Source: Ostrinia nubilalis (taxonomy: Eukaryota; Arthropoda; Insecta; Lepidoptera; Crambidae). From it: DNA of 64,000 nucleotides. Made by a program: the position numbers and the translations under genes. Position 1 is the stretch's first letter. Every line of letters begins with the position of its first letter. The stretch is taken from the NCBI RefSeq assembly GCF_963855985.1, contig NC_087112.1, positions 2,110,501 to 2,174,500 of the forward strand. The letters run 5' to 3'. The notes beneath the pieces were generated by a model. That model searched no databases, was not told the DNA's origin, and saw nothing but the letters and a program-made list of their open reading frames with translations. Shown piece after piece: positions 31,457 through 41,651 of this stretch.

Positions 31457-31641
31457 TCCTCTTATTGCTTTGCGACCTCGCAGCATCGGCTCCTAGCGGT
31501 ATTCCTTGGATATCCTCACCACACTCGTATGAGTTGTTTAATGCGTACCTAAATGAATATTATTTAATTTTGTCCTGTATTTTATAATGTCTATTTATAC
31601 TTCTAACTTTGCTAGCATTCTACATAAAAAACCCAACTTAC

Positions 31642-31848
31642 AGCCTCCGGGAAATCAGCCAGCAGATCATCCAGCTTCTTAGGCGGCTGCTGTGTGCCAG
31701 CCGAGGGGGTCGCGGGGCGCGGGAAGGGCGCGGGCGAGGGCGCGGGGCTTAGGTGGGTCGTAGCGGGGAGTGGCGGGGAAGCGGGGAAGCGCTGCGTCGT
31801 GTTGTGAGACGAGTACGACGTCTCCGAGTACTTGTAGGAGGATGGACC
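31642..31848 (-). CDS. Unnamed gene, exon 11
   Basis: Acceptor TTCTGATTCCAG, donor GAGGCT|GTAAGT; 69 codons, phase 0 (residues 383-451). It opens GPSSYKYSETSYSSHNTT, then a long Pro/Ala/Ser linker and PPKKLDDLLADFPEA. LDDLLADF (441-448) resembles the LDxLLxxL leucine/aspartate motif used by paxillin-type scaffolds to bind focal-adhesion proteins; resemblance only. The end of a transposon lies 18 bp upstream of the exon. Confidence 0.87.
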
Positions 31849-31866
31849 CTGGAATCAGAAAAATAC

Positions 31867-33753
31867 ATACAGGGTGGAATTTTGTAATGCCACCTGGAGG
31901 GAAAGTACTCTTAATACTGTAGATAGAACATTTTACTCAAAGAAAACATTCCTTTATTTTTTAAAAGAAATAAAACTGCATTCAAAGATTTTCAAAAATT
32001 TGCTTGCCATACCCAGGAATCAAACCAACTAAAATCTGTTAAAAATTACACCCTGTATTTTTATTGCATCGATCGTTAGGGTGAAGTATAAGGATGAAAT
32101 CTCTCTAACAAACTTGATAAATTAAATGATAGGAAAACTATGAAATCTTACATTATTTTCATTATTTACAGAAAATTGTATGGTATGGTGGTAATGAATT
32201 TTTGAAAAATTTTTGGAAATCTTTGAACGCAGTTCTATTTCTTTTCAAAAATAAAGGAATGTTTTCTTTGAGTAAAATTTTCTATCTACAGTAGGGTAAA
32301 CCGTATAGCTATTGCCCACTTAAAGATTTCAAACACATTGAGATGAAAAATTAAAGAAAGTATTTTAATTATCGACCATTTATGACTTTTTTCTTATAAC
32401 TCAATAAACTGTTAAACAGAATATTAACAGTTTTTAGTTAAAACTTACATAACTTAGAAAATATTGAAATAAATTTAAAATCCTCCAAAAAGTACAGTCA
32501 TTGCCCATTACTTACACTAATTGCCCACATCAAAGCACAGTAATTGCCCAGTATCTTAAAACAAAATAATCAATTTTAAAATGACAAAATAGGCTTTAAA
32601 TAAACAAAACAAAACATTAAACTTAAATTCTAGTAGTACAGTCTTCAAAATTTCAAAATAAATTGCGGTTGGCCTTATTAACATATTATCAAATATTTCT
32701 TGAGCTGATGTTGATGAGTCAGAATCGGTAGAGACAGAATCATCTACTTCAAAACATAGATGACGAAAAAATTTGAATTTTATTTGTAAATTTTATATGT
32801 ATTTATTTTTTTATCTTCTTTGATATCAGTTCAAGTGGTTGCTCAGAATATTCAATTAGCTGTTGGTTATTCTTCCCTAAAGTTGTATCTATTTCCTTAC
32901 AATTAACATTTTCACTAGTAGATTTAACGTAGTATTTTCATTTTTTGTATTTGCGTTTGGAATTTTTATGATTTTTTCAAGCCAAACCATATTTTTCATC
33001 AATTTATCTTGTAGATAAATTGTTGGATACATCTTGTACAGCTTGGATCGCTTTTTGCAAATTTTCTATGCTATAATTGAACTTTTGGAGTCTTTGGCAT
33101 ACTGAAAATGAAACATTAAAAGCCATTTCAATATTTATGCCTGTAAATTGCAAAACAAGTCTAGCAATGAGCAACTGAAACACTGCTACTGCATGGTGGC
33201 AACACTCTAATAATAATTGCCCTGGGCAATAACTATACATTAACATATGGCAATAACTGAAATGATGGTGGGCAATAACTAAAAATATACAGATTTACGT
33301 GCAGTGATTACCCACCGTTAAAATGACCGTTAGAAATCAAATTTTGTCAGTCATTTTCATTGATAATGGAGAAAACTCTTATAATTTCATCATGACTATA
33401 CACCATTAGTTGAATATTACATAACTTGCAAAAAAAATTTAACCTCTAAGCAAGTCATTCCTTAGTAAAATTGTTAAAGTCTTTACCTGTTTGAGTAACA
33501 TTTTCACCCATCTTGACAAAATCCGCCATAACTGTTTTTTTTAGTGTTTCCTATTGTAAATTTTAAATCTACTGTACATTGATCTCGGAGCCATCTACTT
33601 AGTAAATTCAAATCTAACTAGAGTGATTCAAAGTCAGCACCTGACAATATTATTCTTAAAGCGGGCAATCACTACCAGTGGGCAATCACTCTCTGGTTTA
33701 CCCTATTAAGAGTACTTTCCCTCCAGGTGGCATTACAAAATTCCACCCTGTAT
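31867..33753. mobile_element. TIR element (ATACAGGGTGGAATTTTG) split by a nested insertion
   Basis: Left end ATACAGGGTGGAATTTTGTA, right end the inverse ending CCACCCTGTAT. The arms extend through GGGAAAGTACTCTTAATACTGTAGATAG and AAAACATTCCTTTATTTTT, found inverted around 32245-32293 and 33706-33753. The inverted repeat is only continuous when the 1410-bp inner element (32294-33703) is left out. Confidence 0.88.
32294..33703. mobile_element. Nested 1410-bp element, TA target site, GGGTAAACC ends
   Basis: GGGTAAACC at the left and GGTTTACCC at the right, flanked by TA on both sides (32292-32293, 33704-33705). Both subterminal regions and parts of the interior repeat TTGCCCA/TGGGCAA many times. 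A degraded minus-strand frame (about 32800-32560) has an acidic SxDSDSS stretch but no catalytic motif I can identify. Probably a decayed Tc1/mariner-superfamily element, from the TA site only. Confidence 0.8.
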
Positions 33754-33756
33754 AAC

Positions 33757-34055
33757 CTCCTCCTTTTTTGAAGTCGGTTAATAAATGTTTATGGCAACTA
33801 TTTCGCGTCGAACAAAGAATCACGTAAATCGGATCAGAAATCTCGGAGTAATCGGTGTAGGATTTACTGGAAAAAACAGTCAAAAGGGATACGAGTATTG
33901 ACCAAAGGCATCAGTTAAAACCACTTTTGACTGAATTTTGATTTTTGCAATCAAAAGTGGTTTTGATTATAAGTTTTTTGACTGTTTTGACATAGGTGCC
34001 TACATAAAATAACCAACCGAATTGAGATCCTCCTCCTTTTGTTGAAGTCGGTTAA
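33757..34055. repeat. Two AACCGACTTC-family repeat heads, inverted orientation
   Basis: CTCCTCCTTTTTTGAAGTCGGTTAA at 33757 and TCCTCCTCCTTTTGTTGAAG at 34028 match the inverse of the 23194 repeat. Between them lies an inverted pair around AACCACTTTTGA / TCAAAAGTGGTT (33919-33966). Confidence 0.7.
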
Positions 34056-34539
34056 TTAACATTAGTCATTTTGTTAATTTAAATAAATAAATTATTTTTT
34101 ATTCAAGTAACCAGAACTCTGTTAGTAACAAATTGCAACTAAAACCGTTAAAGATTTAACCCGTCACTTGACACAAGATCAGACAAAAAAATATTTCTGT
34201 AAAAATATGTATGTATTGTTCTCAATAAATAAAAAAAATAATCATCTAGGTAGATACTCGAAAGCGTAAGAAACGATAGTTTTTTTTACCAAATATGACG
34301 TATTTGGGTACTGCTACCTCACGAAATCAATATTTAAAGTAAAAGAAGCTTCTGCACTAAGTAATAATATAATACCTACAGCATAAACTGAATCGCACAC
34401 ATTCCGTACAGGCTATTTTTGATGTGAATTAAAAAAAACTTCCTTAATCTATTGTACTACTAAGTTTTATAGCGGGAAAACAACCATTAAATTTTCACGA
34501 TGTATAAATACACCCTGTATAGTATACAGTAGCACTCAC

Positions 34540-34637
34540 GTAGGGGCCGTGTCCATTGCGCGGCTCGGAAGGGCCTGAGGGCAGCACGGTGGTCTCGTTG
34601 GCCGGCGCCGGGTACACCATGCGCTCGCTCGTGTGCT
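34540..34637 (-). CDS. Unnamed gene, exon 10
   Basis: Acceptor ACCATTTCCAG, donor CCCTAC|GTGAGT; two bases complete a split Glu codon, then 32 codons (residues 350-382): HTSERMVYPAPANETTVLPS and GPSEPRNGHGPY. A transposon-end fragment (CACCCTGTATAG on the + strand, 34511-34522) lies 16 bases downstream of the donor. Confidence 0.85.
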
Positions 34638-34894
34638 CTGGAAATGGTTATAAATATTAAATACAAGTAAGAATACCAACAAAAAATATGTCAGATTAAG
34701 ATTTCACGATAATTTAGATCAAGCTGGCGTGAGGCGTTCAAAAATAAAGGGAAAAAAATTATTGCATTGAATGAACAAGCTAGTCTTCAATGAAGGTTGT
34801 TTAACCTGTTGGCGACTTTTTAGGTAAAACATTAAAATATTAACATCTCGTCAATGCAGCTTCCACTACAGCAGGTAGGTAAGCGGAAAGTATT

Positions 34895-35155
34895 TCCGGC
34901 CGTTTGGTGTAGTGGCACTGAATAAGTAGTACCTAGTGGTTCAGACAGAACGGACTACTATGCCGAGAGGTCCCGGGTTCGATTCTCGGCCGGGCAGGAA
35001 TTTAAATGATGAATTTTAATTTCTGTGATGGGTCTGTTACTATGTATAATAGGTATGTCATGTAATTAAAAAGTACGATTAAGTAGTATATGTGTTAAGC
35101 TACAAGCATATAAGTTGCTTACTTTGGGGCTAGCTGGCGCTGTGTGAATTGTCCA
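34895..35155 (+). mobile_element. tRNA-derived SINE
   Basis: The head has a Pol III A box TGGTGTAGTGG (34905-34915) and B box GGTTCGATTC (34976-34985) at tRNA-like spacing, with CCGGCCG/CGGCCGGG that could pair. After the head comes GATGGGTCTGT..., and the end reads CTTTGGGGCTAGCTGGCGCT then GTGTGAATTGTCC, typical of moth SINEs. It ends about 55 bp from exon 9. Confidence 0.75.
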
Positions 35156-35211
35156 AAGAATTATATATTACTTTATTTATTTCCCCTGCGAAGTAATGGA
35201 TCTCCACGTAC

Positions 35212-35318
35212 CATCGTTGCTGGTGACCTGGCGGAACTCCCGCACGTGCCGGTTGCAGTGCGAGCAGTACTGGCAGCCGCCCGGCGCCGGCGACGGGGCC
35301 GGCTTCAGCGTGCTCGTG
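35212..35318 (-). CDS. Unnamed gene, exon 9
   Basis: Acceptor TTTCTTTTAG, donor GATG|GTACGT; residues 314-349. It encodes STSTLKPAPSPAPGG then CQYCSHCNRHVREFRQ. The C-x2-C-x2-C and following His (329-338) could bind zinc, but there is no complete LIM or other finger, and no second Cys pair in the exon. Confidence 0.85.
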
Positions 35319-35734
35319 CTAAAAGAAAGAAAGTGAAAGCTTGTAAGGAACAGAGGCAAATTGATATGGAGAGTTGAAGGCAGACTGGGGTTCATTATGA
35401 GGAGTTAAATCTTTTCTCGGTCTGAATCCTCCCTCGGCCTAGTTGTATGGTGGGCAGGGGTAACATAAACAAGATCGTGTCTTAATGGAAGCTCTGGAAT
35501 GCTAGTACATACAGTAAAGACAATCACTCTCTTAGCCCACTTGATCTGTCTCATGCAGGCTTACTTTTTTAGGAAAAAATAAGCCAGGTGCCAACATGCA
35601 CATGATATAGCACTGCTGGATCAATATTGACGCTACATCTAGGGGAGGATGCTTTGACTGAGCCCATGACCTGCTAGAAACCTGAGAACTAAAGACTAAA
35701 CTTAACCCACACAGGAATTATAGCAAGGTATATT

Positions 35735-37691
35735 GCCTCCCACTAGGTGCACCGACGATCTGATGGAGAAGGTCCTGGAAGGGAATCACCTGGAGTCGGG
35801 CAGCGCAGGACCAGTCGCCAGTCGTGGAAATCCTTACGGGAGGCCTATGTCCTATGTCCTACCTGGATGTGACGTAGCGCTGCTGATCAGCCGAAGACAC
35901 GTAAGTGTGCTGGTGGTCAGCCACCAGCGATACAGAGACCGGGTCCTGGTCGCATGGCACGTCGTACTTGCATCAATGGAAGCTCTATATTTACGAGTAG
36001 CAGTGGATGAAATGCTGGACTGAATGGAGCCATGTAGAAACATGTAAAATCCTAGTTCGTCTGACATAGTTACCTCAGCCATCGCAATGAAGAAGAATAT
36101 TGCCTACCTACTTAGATGGGGGGCAGCGCAAGACCAGTTATTGTGGAAATCTTTAGGGCAGGCTTTTTTCCAGCAGTGAACTTTGGCTGAAACTAACGAA
36201 GAAGAAAACTAACAACATTTTACCTGGAGGTGACATAGCGCTGCCGTTCAGCCGAAGACACGTAAGTGTGCTGGTGGTCAGCCACCGTAGCAAAGGGTGA
36301 AGTTTGAGCCCAGTCATGTAGAAATCTACCTGACATTCCCTCACCAGTCTTAGTTTGTGTGATGACAGTTACAACTCACAATGAAGAAGAAACCTAATAG
36401 TTACCTGAACTAGGTGACATAGCGTTACCTAATGTTTTGTTGATCGCCATCCCAAGTTTCGCGACGTTAAGCCTATGACCTGAACGTAGAAACCTGACAA
36501 CTAAAGCTGAAAAATCTCCTCTAACGTTACTTGGTCTCCCAAGTAACGTTAGGAGTTGACAACATTAGAAACGAGAGAGGATTAAAGTGGATACTGGATA
36601 TATTACCTGGAGGTAACATAGCGCTGCTGATCAGCCTAAGACACGTAAGTGTGCTGGTGGTCAGCCACCGGCCGGCGGCAGCGGCACGGACGCCGGGTCC
36701 TGGTCGCACGGCACCTCGTACGTGTAGGTCTTGACCGTTGTGGTCACCTTGCTTAAGGGGGTACAATAACGATACCCATACAGGGTTTATAGCAGTGGGA
36801 TCGAGAGTTGGATATTATACTAGGATATTACCTAGCCTCTCACTAGGTGGACTGACGATCTGGTGAAAGTCACGGGAAGCACCTGGATGGGGGCAGCGCA
36901 GGATCCGTCGTTTAAATTCTTGGGGGAGGTCTTTGTCCAGCAATGGACGCCATTTGGCTAAAACGATTATTACCTGGATGTAACATAGCGCTGCAGATCA
37001 GCCGAGGACACGTAAGTGTGCTGGTGGTCAGCCACCAGCGATACAGAGACCAGGTCCTGGTCGCATGGCACGTCGTACTTGCATCAATGGAAGCTTTATA
37101 TTTACGAGTAGCAGTGGATGAAAAGCTGGACTGAATGGAGCCATGTAAAAAACTTTAAAATCGTAGTTCGTCTGACATACCTCATAGTTACATCGCAATG
37201 AAGAAGAAAATTGTCTACCTGGATAGGGGGCAGCGCAAGACCGGTAGTTGTGGAAATCCTTAGGGGAGGCTTTTGTCCAGCAGTGAACTTTGGCTGAAAC
37301 TAGCGAAGAAGAAAACTAGTAACACTTTACCTTCAGCCGAGGACACGTAAGTGTGCTGGTGGTCAGCCACCGTAGCAAAGGGTGAAGTTTGAGCCCAGTC
37401 ATGTAGATATCTACCTGACATTCCCTCACCAGTCTTAGTTTGTGTGATGACAGTTACAACTCACAATGAAGAAGAAAACTAATAGTTACCTGAACTAGGT
37501 GACATAGCGTTACCTAATGTTTTGTTGATCGCCATCCCAAGTTTCGCGACGTTAAGCCTATGACCTGAACGTAGAAACCTGACAACTAAAGCTGAAAAAT
37601 CTCCTCTAACGTTACTTGGTCTCCCAAGTAACGTTAGGAGTTGACAACATTAGAAACGAGAGAGGATTAAAGTGGATACTGGATATATTAC
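35735..37691 (-). repeat. Higher-order tandem array of the exon 8 tail plus donor (5 extra copies)
   Basis: Copies of the exon 8 end (..VADHQHTYVSSAD.QRYVTS, donor AG|GT) occur with exon-end equivalents at 36974, 36607, 36224 and 35863 besides the true 37692, and a truncated copy at 37331. Spacing is 357-383 bp. Three units form a block repeated at about 1.1 kb: 35863/36974, 36224/37331 and 36607/37692. Each block contains two RTE LINE tails (35742, 36100 and 36834, 37215). Copies at 35863, 36224 and 36974 have no stop in the homologous frame; 36607 has a TAG and a 4-base insertion. Confidence 0.88.
36521..36552. repeat. 14-bp perfect hairpin (CTAACGTTACTTGG), twin at 37606-37637
   Basis: CTAACGTTACTTGG, a 4-base loop, and CCAAGTAACGTTAG. 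The twin at 37606 lies at the same place in the next higher-order block. Confidence 0.85.
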
Positions 37692-37858
37692 CTGGAGGTA
37701 ACATAGCGCTGCTGATCAGCTGAAGACACGTAAGTGTGCTGGTGGTCAGCCACCGGCGGCAGCGGCACGGACGCCGGGTCCTGGTCGCACGGCACCTCGT
37801 ACGTGTAGGTTTTGACCGTTGTGGTCACCTTGTTCATGGGGGTACTGGACCGGGACAG
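37692..37858 (-). CDS. Unnamed gene, exon 8
   Basis: Acceptor CTCATCTCCAG, donor TCCAG|GTAATA; 55 codons plus two bases (residues 259-314). It encodes LSRSSTPMNKVTTTVKTYTYEV, PCDQDPASVPLPPVADHQHTY and VSSADQQRYVTS. The 3' two thirds are the seed of the tandem array in the downstream intron. This copy is taken as the true one because only it has a good acceptor and full in-phase length. Confidence 0.84.
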
Positions 37859-38380
37859 CTGGAGATGAGGTAAGAAGGTTTTATTACAAAACATAGGTTA
37901 CTGATTTTCTTCTGCTACTTCTTCTCAGCAGCAATAGGTATGTTGCTCTAAAGTGGTGGTGGACAAGCTACACACACAGCCTTTTCAACCGCGTCGTATT
38001 TCTGAGGGTCGTGCAAGTTTTAGTTCTGATATTAACTTTTCCCTGGTTGCTTTTCGTCACCTGTGCTTTTTGGAGCGCATAGTGGTTGGACTAATGCTTC
38101 TAATAGAGCGTTTGACTTAAATTTTCTCAGTGATCATGACTATTCAAGGTTGTCTTTATCGTCAAAAGACAGACTAGATCAAGCACATTCACATAACAAA
38201 ATAATTAAGTAATTTTAGAAGATTCTTATCAAATACAAAAAACTGGAAATACGGAACCCTAAAAAGCACGGTTGCCGGTAGAACTACGGAATAAGTAGAA
38301 CAGGCTCGCCCCAGCTTAATAACTAAACCGCCCCCATGAGAATCTGTTGCGGGAATCATCTCTGATACAAAGTGACTCAC

Positions 38381-38472
38381 GGTGCCGGTGGAGTGATGGC
38401 AATGCGAGCAGACGGGCTGCGGCACGGCCAGCGGCAGCGCCGGCGACACCTGCGACGGCACCACGCGGGACT
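38381..38472 (-). CDS. Unnamed gene, exon 7
   Basis: Acceptor CCCGTTGCAG, donor GGCACC|GTGAGT; two bases then 30 codons (residues 228-258): SRVVPSQVSPALPLAVPQPV and CSHCHHSTGT. A second Cys-x2-Cys pair (249, 252) followed by His-His; with exon 9 it might complete a metal site. Confidence 0.84.
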
Positions 38473-38739
38473 CTGCAACGGGCAACAAATACTTACGTAA
38501 GTGTTAACACTTTGAAGGACTACTTACATTATACGTAAATCAAATTGAAACACATCATTACTGGAGAAAAACTATGTACCTAGATATCTCTGTTTAAAAA
38601 ATAAAAAGAACAGTTGCATGATGCACAGACGCAGTTGTGACGAACATGTCCTAGCGGAGTTCAGCTGAGGACAGGATGCCAGGAGGCCATCTGTGGGACA
38701 ACTCTAAGTGTAAAACAGTAAGCAGTCCCGAAGTCCTGT

Positions 38740-39060
38740 TGCAAGTATACTGGTGATGAACCTGTCTTCTCCTCTCTGTAGACCTTCTGCTTTAGCTCAG
38801 CTGGAGCTGGAACAACTCTATAGCAAGCAAACCCAAAGTCCACTTGAAAGTATGCTATGGAGACACAGAGTCAAGTGTAGTGGTGACGAACCTGTCTTCT
38901 TCTCTCTATAGACCTAATGTCCCAGCTCAGCTATCCTAGCTACCACAACTCTAAAGAGTTAAAAGGTGTAGCAAGCAGTCCCGAAGTCCTATTGCAAGTG
39001 TAGTAATGAAGAAGACTCTTCTCTGTAGACCTCCTGCCTCAGCTCTGCTATCCTAGTCAT
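38740..39060 (-). repeat. Three degraded copies of the exon 6 tail plus donor
   Basis: GAACCTGTCTTCTCCTCTCT-GTAGACC followed by CAGCTC(A)GC.. recurs with donor-end equivalents at 38762 and 38892, and a copy with broken donor at about 39005-39055. Spacing about 120-170 bp. All lie in the intron downstream of exon 6; the units include AAGTGTAGTGGTGAC intron sequence. Confidence 0.8.
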
Positions 39061-39179
39061 CAATGGGACAGCTCTATAAAGTGACAGTCCTCTTGGAAGT
39101 GTGGTGCTGGCAATAGACCTGGTGGGATCCTTTGCCAGTGTGCAGAGGAGATACAGAGTCAAGTGTAGTGGTGACGAAC

Positions 39180-39322
39180 CTGTCTTCTCCTCTCTGTAGA
39201 CCTCCTGGCGTAACTCAGCGGTCCTGGCCACGGGCGGAGGGCTGGGCGCCCACGAGGAGCTCTCCAGGCGCTCCTCGCGTTTGAGGGTAGAGTACCCACT
39301 TGATGGGGCTTTAGCGGGGGTT
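39180..39322 (-). CDS. Unnamed gene, exon 6
   Basis: Acceptor GTCTCCACAG, donor AGACAG|GTTCGT (a weaker donor); residues 180-227. It encodes TPAKAPSSGYSTLKREERLE, SSSWAPSPPPVARTAEL and RQEVYREEKT. Its 3' end is repeated in the downstream intron. Confidence 0.83.
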
Positions 39323-39615
39323 CTGTGGAGACAGTAGGCGTCAACATGAGCTAGATCGTCAATATCGAAATAAAAATGGCGATTAATTTTTTGTTTTACT
39401 TAATTGTAATTGCCAGGTTTGTGCAGTTTACAATATAGGCAGAGTATCTTTCTGTGCATAAATTGACTAAAATAATAGTCTACAAAAAAATGTACAAATT
39501 TTTATTTATACCTAGCTACCTTTTTTGAGGGTCACTGTACCGCGTGGTGGCCAACGTGTTAAGACCCGTATTATGAAACGTAGGTAGTATTAAAATATGA
39601 AAACATCATTCTTAC

Positions 39616-39667
39616 CCGCGTTTGTAGTCAAAAGACGTGCTTTCAGCGGTGTCTGAGGTGTATCCAC
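39616..39667 (-). CDS. Unnamed gene, exon 5
   Basis: A 52-base exon: acceptor TCCTTTTTCAG, donor CGCGG|GTAAGA. It encodes SGYTSDTAESTSFDYKR (residues 163-179). Phases agree on both sides. Confidence 0.8.
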
Positions 39668-40040
39668 CTGAAAAAGGAAATTAAGGCATCAACACCAAGC
39701 TTCTGATTTGGTTCAAATTTGAAAAGTACCATCCTAGACTGCATCTCACTTAACACCAGGTGCGATTGACGTTATTTAAACTTAAGGCAGGTATTAACCT
39801 GCCTTGTCATGCATAAAAAAAGATGTTGTCCCATATCAGCTGCCTCCATAGTCAATCAATAAAAGGTTTTCATCCTGTTCACTTCCTGGACCCCGAAAAT
39901 AATTGCCTTGTTAATATAAGTAGCTTAAAAAACCTGGCAGATTCTTGCTATAGTGTAAGTACTACAAAATTCCCTATGATCTGATGCCTCAACATTCTTG
40001 AAAATCCAAATTTTAAGTTCTCTTCAAGAAGTGAACTTAC

Positions 40041-40154
40041 TCTTATAAAGCTGCCTTTCCTGGTCCTTCTGCAGATCATCCAGCAGCGAGTCCAGCTCAT
40101 CCACGTTCTGAGACAGCTCCTTTGTCACCTTCGAGCTCTTCACCTTGGAATAAC
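40041..40154 (-). CDS. Unnamed gene, exon 4 (LD-like motif)
   Basis: Acceptor AACTTCCAG, donor AAGA|GTAAGT; residues 125-162. It encodes YSKVKSSKVTKELSQNVDE then LDSLLDDLQKDQERQLYK. LDSLLDDL (145-152) fits the LDxLLxxL pattern of paxillin LD motifs, here in a predicted helix. It has no duplicated copies. Confidence 0.85.
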
Positions 40155-40435
40155 CTGGAAGTTTGTGATGATTGGTGATTGTCATATATTGTATTTTGGA
40201 GGTTGATTCTCAAAGAATTCTACCAGTGATGAGTGTTTATAATCCTTTACAAATTAAGACAACTCTTATCTTTCAGTTTTTTAGTCCGATATCTTGATAA
40301 ATATGATCTTTTCGTTTCAAGGTCCCTCAGATACAGGTTGTGGGTCTCCTGAAGATCATAAGTCCCTCAGGACAAACTAGCCTTCACGGTGGGAACAAGA
40401 GGTGGGAATTTCCACAAGAAATAGCAAAATGCGTA

Positions 40436-41030
40436 CCAGGAGTGACGCTGGCGCTGCCGTAGAACCGTACTAGTAGCAGCTACCACAATACTATGAACCT
40501 AAGTTACACAAGAGTTGCAGCGGTGGGAATTAGAGGTGGGAAGTCCCTTCTTACTTACCAGGAGTGGAGCTCGCGCTGCTCTCATAATTGTAAGTGCCGG
40601 TGGTAGCTCGCGTTTCTCTCGCTCATAGTACGAACTAAGTATACTCTCTTATCCTGGAGTTGCAGTGGTGGGAAGTCCCTTCTTATGTGGTAAAAGCTAA
40701 CAAGGAGTGGAGCTGACGCTACTCTGCCCTTTGATGCTGACTACACAGTGACAAAGTCAAATAAAAAAAAATCTTCTTCTGTATTCTTCTATTTCTGTGT
40801 TAAATGCTTACCAGGAGTGGAGCTGACGCTGCTCTCATAGTTATAGCTGCACGTTATGGACGGTAGCTCAAGTTCCTCTCGCTCATAGTACGAGTTACTT
40901 TAATCCTGGAGTTGCAATGGTGGGAATGAAAGATGAGAAGTTCCTTCTTATGTGGTAAAATTCTTACCGGAGCTGGCGCTACTCTGCCCTTGGATGCTGG
41001 CTACACAGTGACAAAGTCAAATAAAAAAAA
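40436..41030 (-). repeat. Five partial copies of the exon 3 tail plus donor
   Basis: GAGCTCCACTCC(TG)|GTAAG and adjoining exon sequence (TATGAGAGCAGC..., inverse of CTCATAGTTGTA) recur with exon-end equivalents at about 40969, 40812, 40686 (donor lost), 40559 and 40436. Spacing is about 123-157 bp. Between copies lie shared intron pieces (TCAAATAAAAAAAAATCTTC at about 40760 and 41018). All are in the intron downstream of exon 3. Confidence 0.82.
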
Positions 41031-41071
41031 ATCTTCTTCTCTATTCTTCGACTTCTGTGGTAAATGCTTAC

Positions 41072-41213
41072 CAGGAGTGGAGCTGGCGCTGTTCTCATAG
41101 TTGTAGGTGCGGGTGCCGGTGGTGATGGCAGGTAGCTCGCGTTCTTCCCTCTCATAGTAGTACGAGCTGCTTTCCGACGCCTTGGGCACCGTTTTCGGCG
41201 GGATTGTGTATTG
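41072..41213 (-). CDS. Unnamed gene, exon 3
   Basis: Acceptor TCTTTTTACAG, donor CTCCTG|GTAAGC; residues 78-124. It encodes QYTIPPKTVPKASESSSYYY, EREERELPAITTGTRT and YNYENSASSTP. Tyr-rich, low complexity. The 3' half is copied five times downstream. Confidence 0.86.
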
Positions 41214-41474
41214 CTGTAAAAAGAAATTGATAGATGAAGATTTGTATTAAATAACACTCAAATACGAATCTAGTCTTAAGGGAGAAAAGATGAATCGACC
41301 AATCGGCTTCAAACTGTAGTCGAGTTCACACAAAATGTTCTGTTATCGACATAATTATGGGAACGAATTCTTAAATAGTGGTGTCGTCACTTGCAAAACT
41401 TAAGCTTACAACCGTTGAGGAAGAAAAGTTCTCGAGTGGCGACCACGAGCCGGAAGACGTAGTGTGGGCAGGCC

Positions 41475-41602
41475 CCCCACTTGGTGGACCAACGATCTAT
41501 TATTGAAGATCGCGGGACATACCTGGATTCAGGCAGCGCAGGACCGGCTGGTCGTAATAGAAATACTCGGGGAGGCCTTTGTCCAGTAATGGCTGAAATT
41601 TA
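41475..41602 (+). mobile_element. RTE-type LINE 3' end fragment
   Basis: GGTGGACCAACGATCT, GGCAGCGCAGGACCGGCTGG and GGGGAGGCCTTTGTCCAGTA give the C-terminal end of an RTE-like ORF, truncated before any GATGAT tail. Confidence 0.7.
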
Positions 41603-41651
41603 AAAATTGACCAGCAGTGGACATCTAGAAGCTGATAATACCATGACTTAC

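Noticed and set aside
36943..37134. 63-residue plus-strand frame in the exon 8 array
   Set aside because: It is antisense to the exon-tail copy; a matching frame occurs at 35.9 kb only because the blocks are duplicated.
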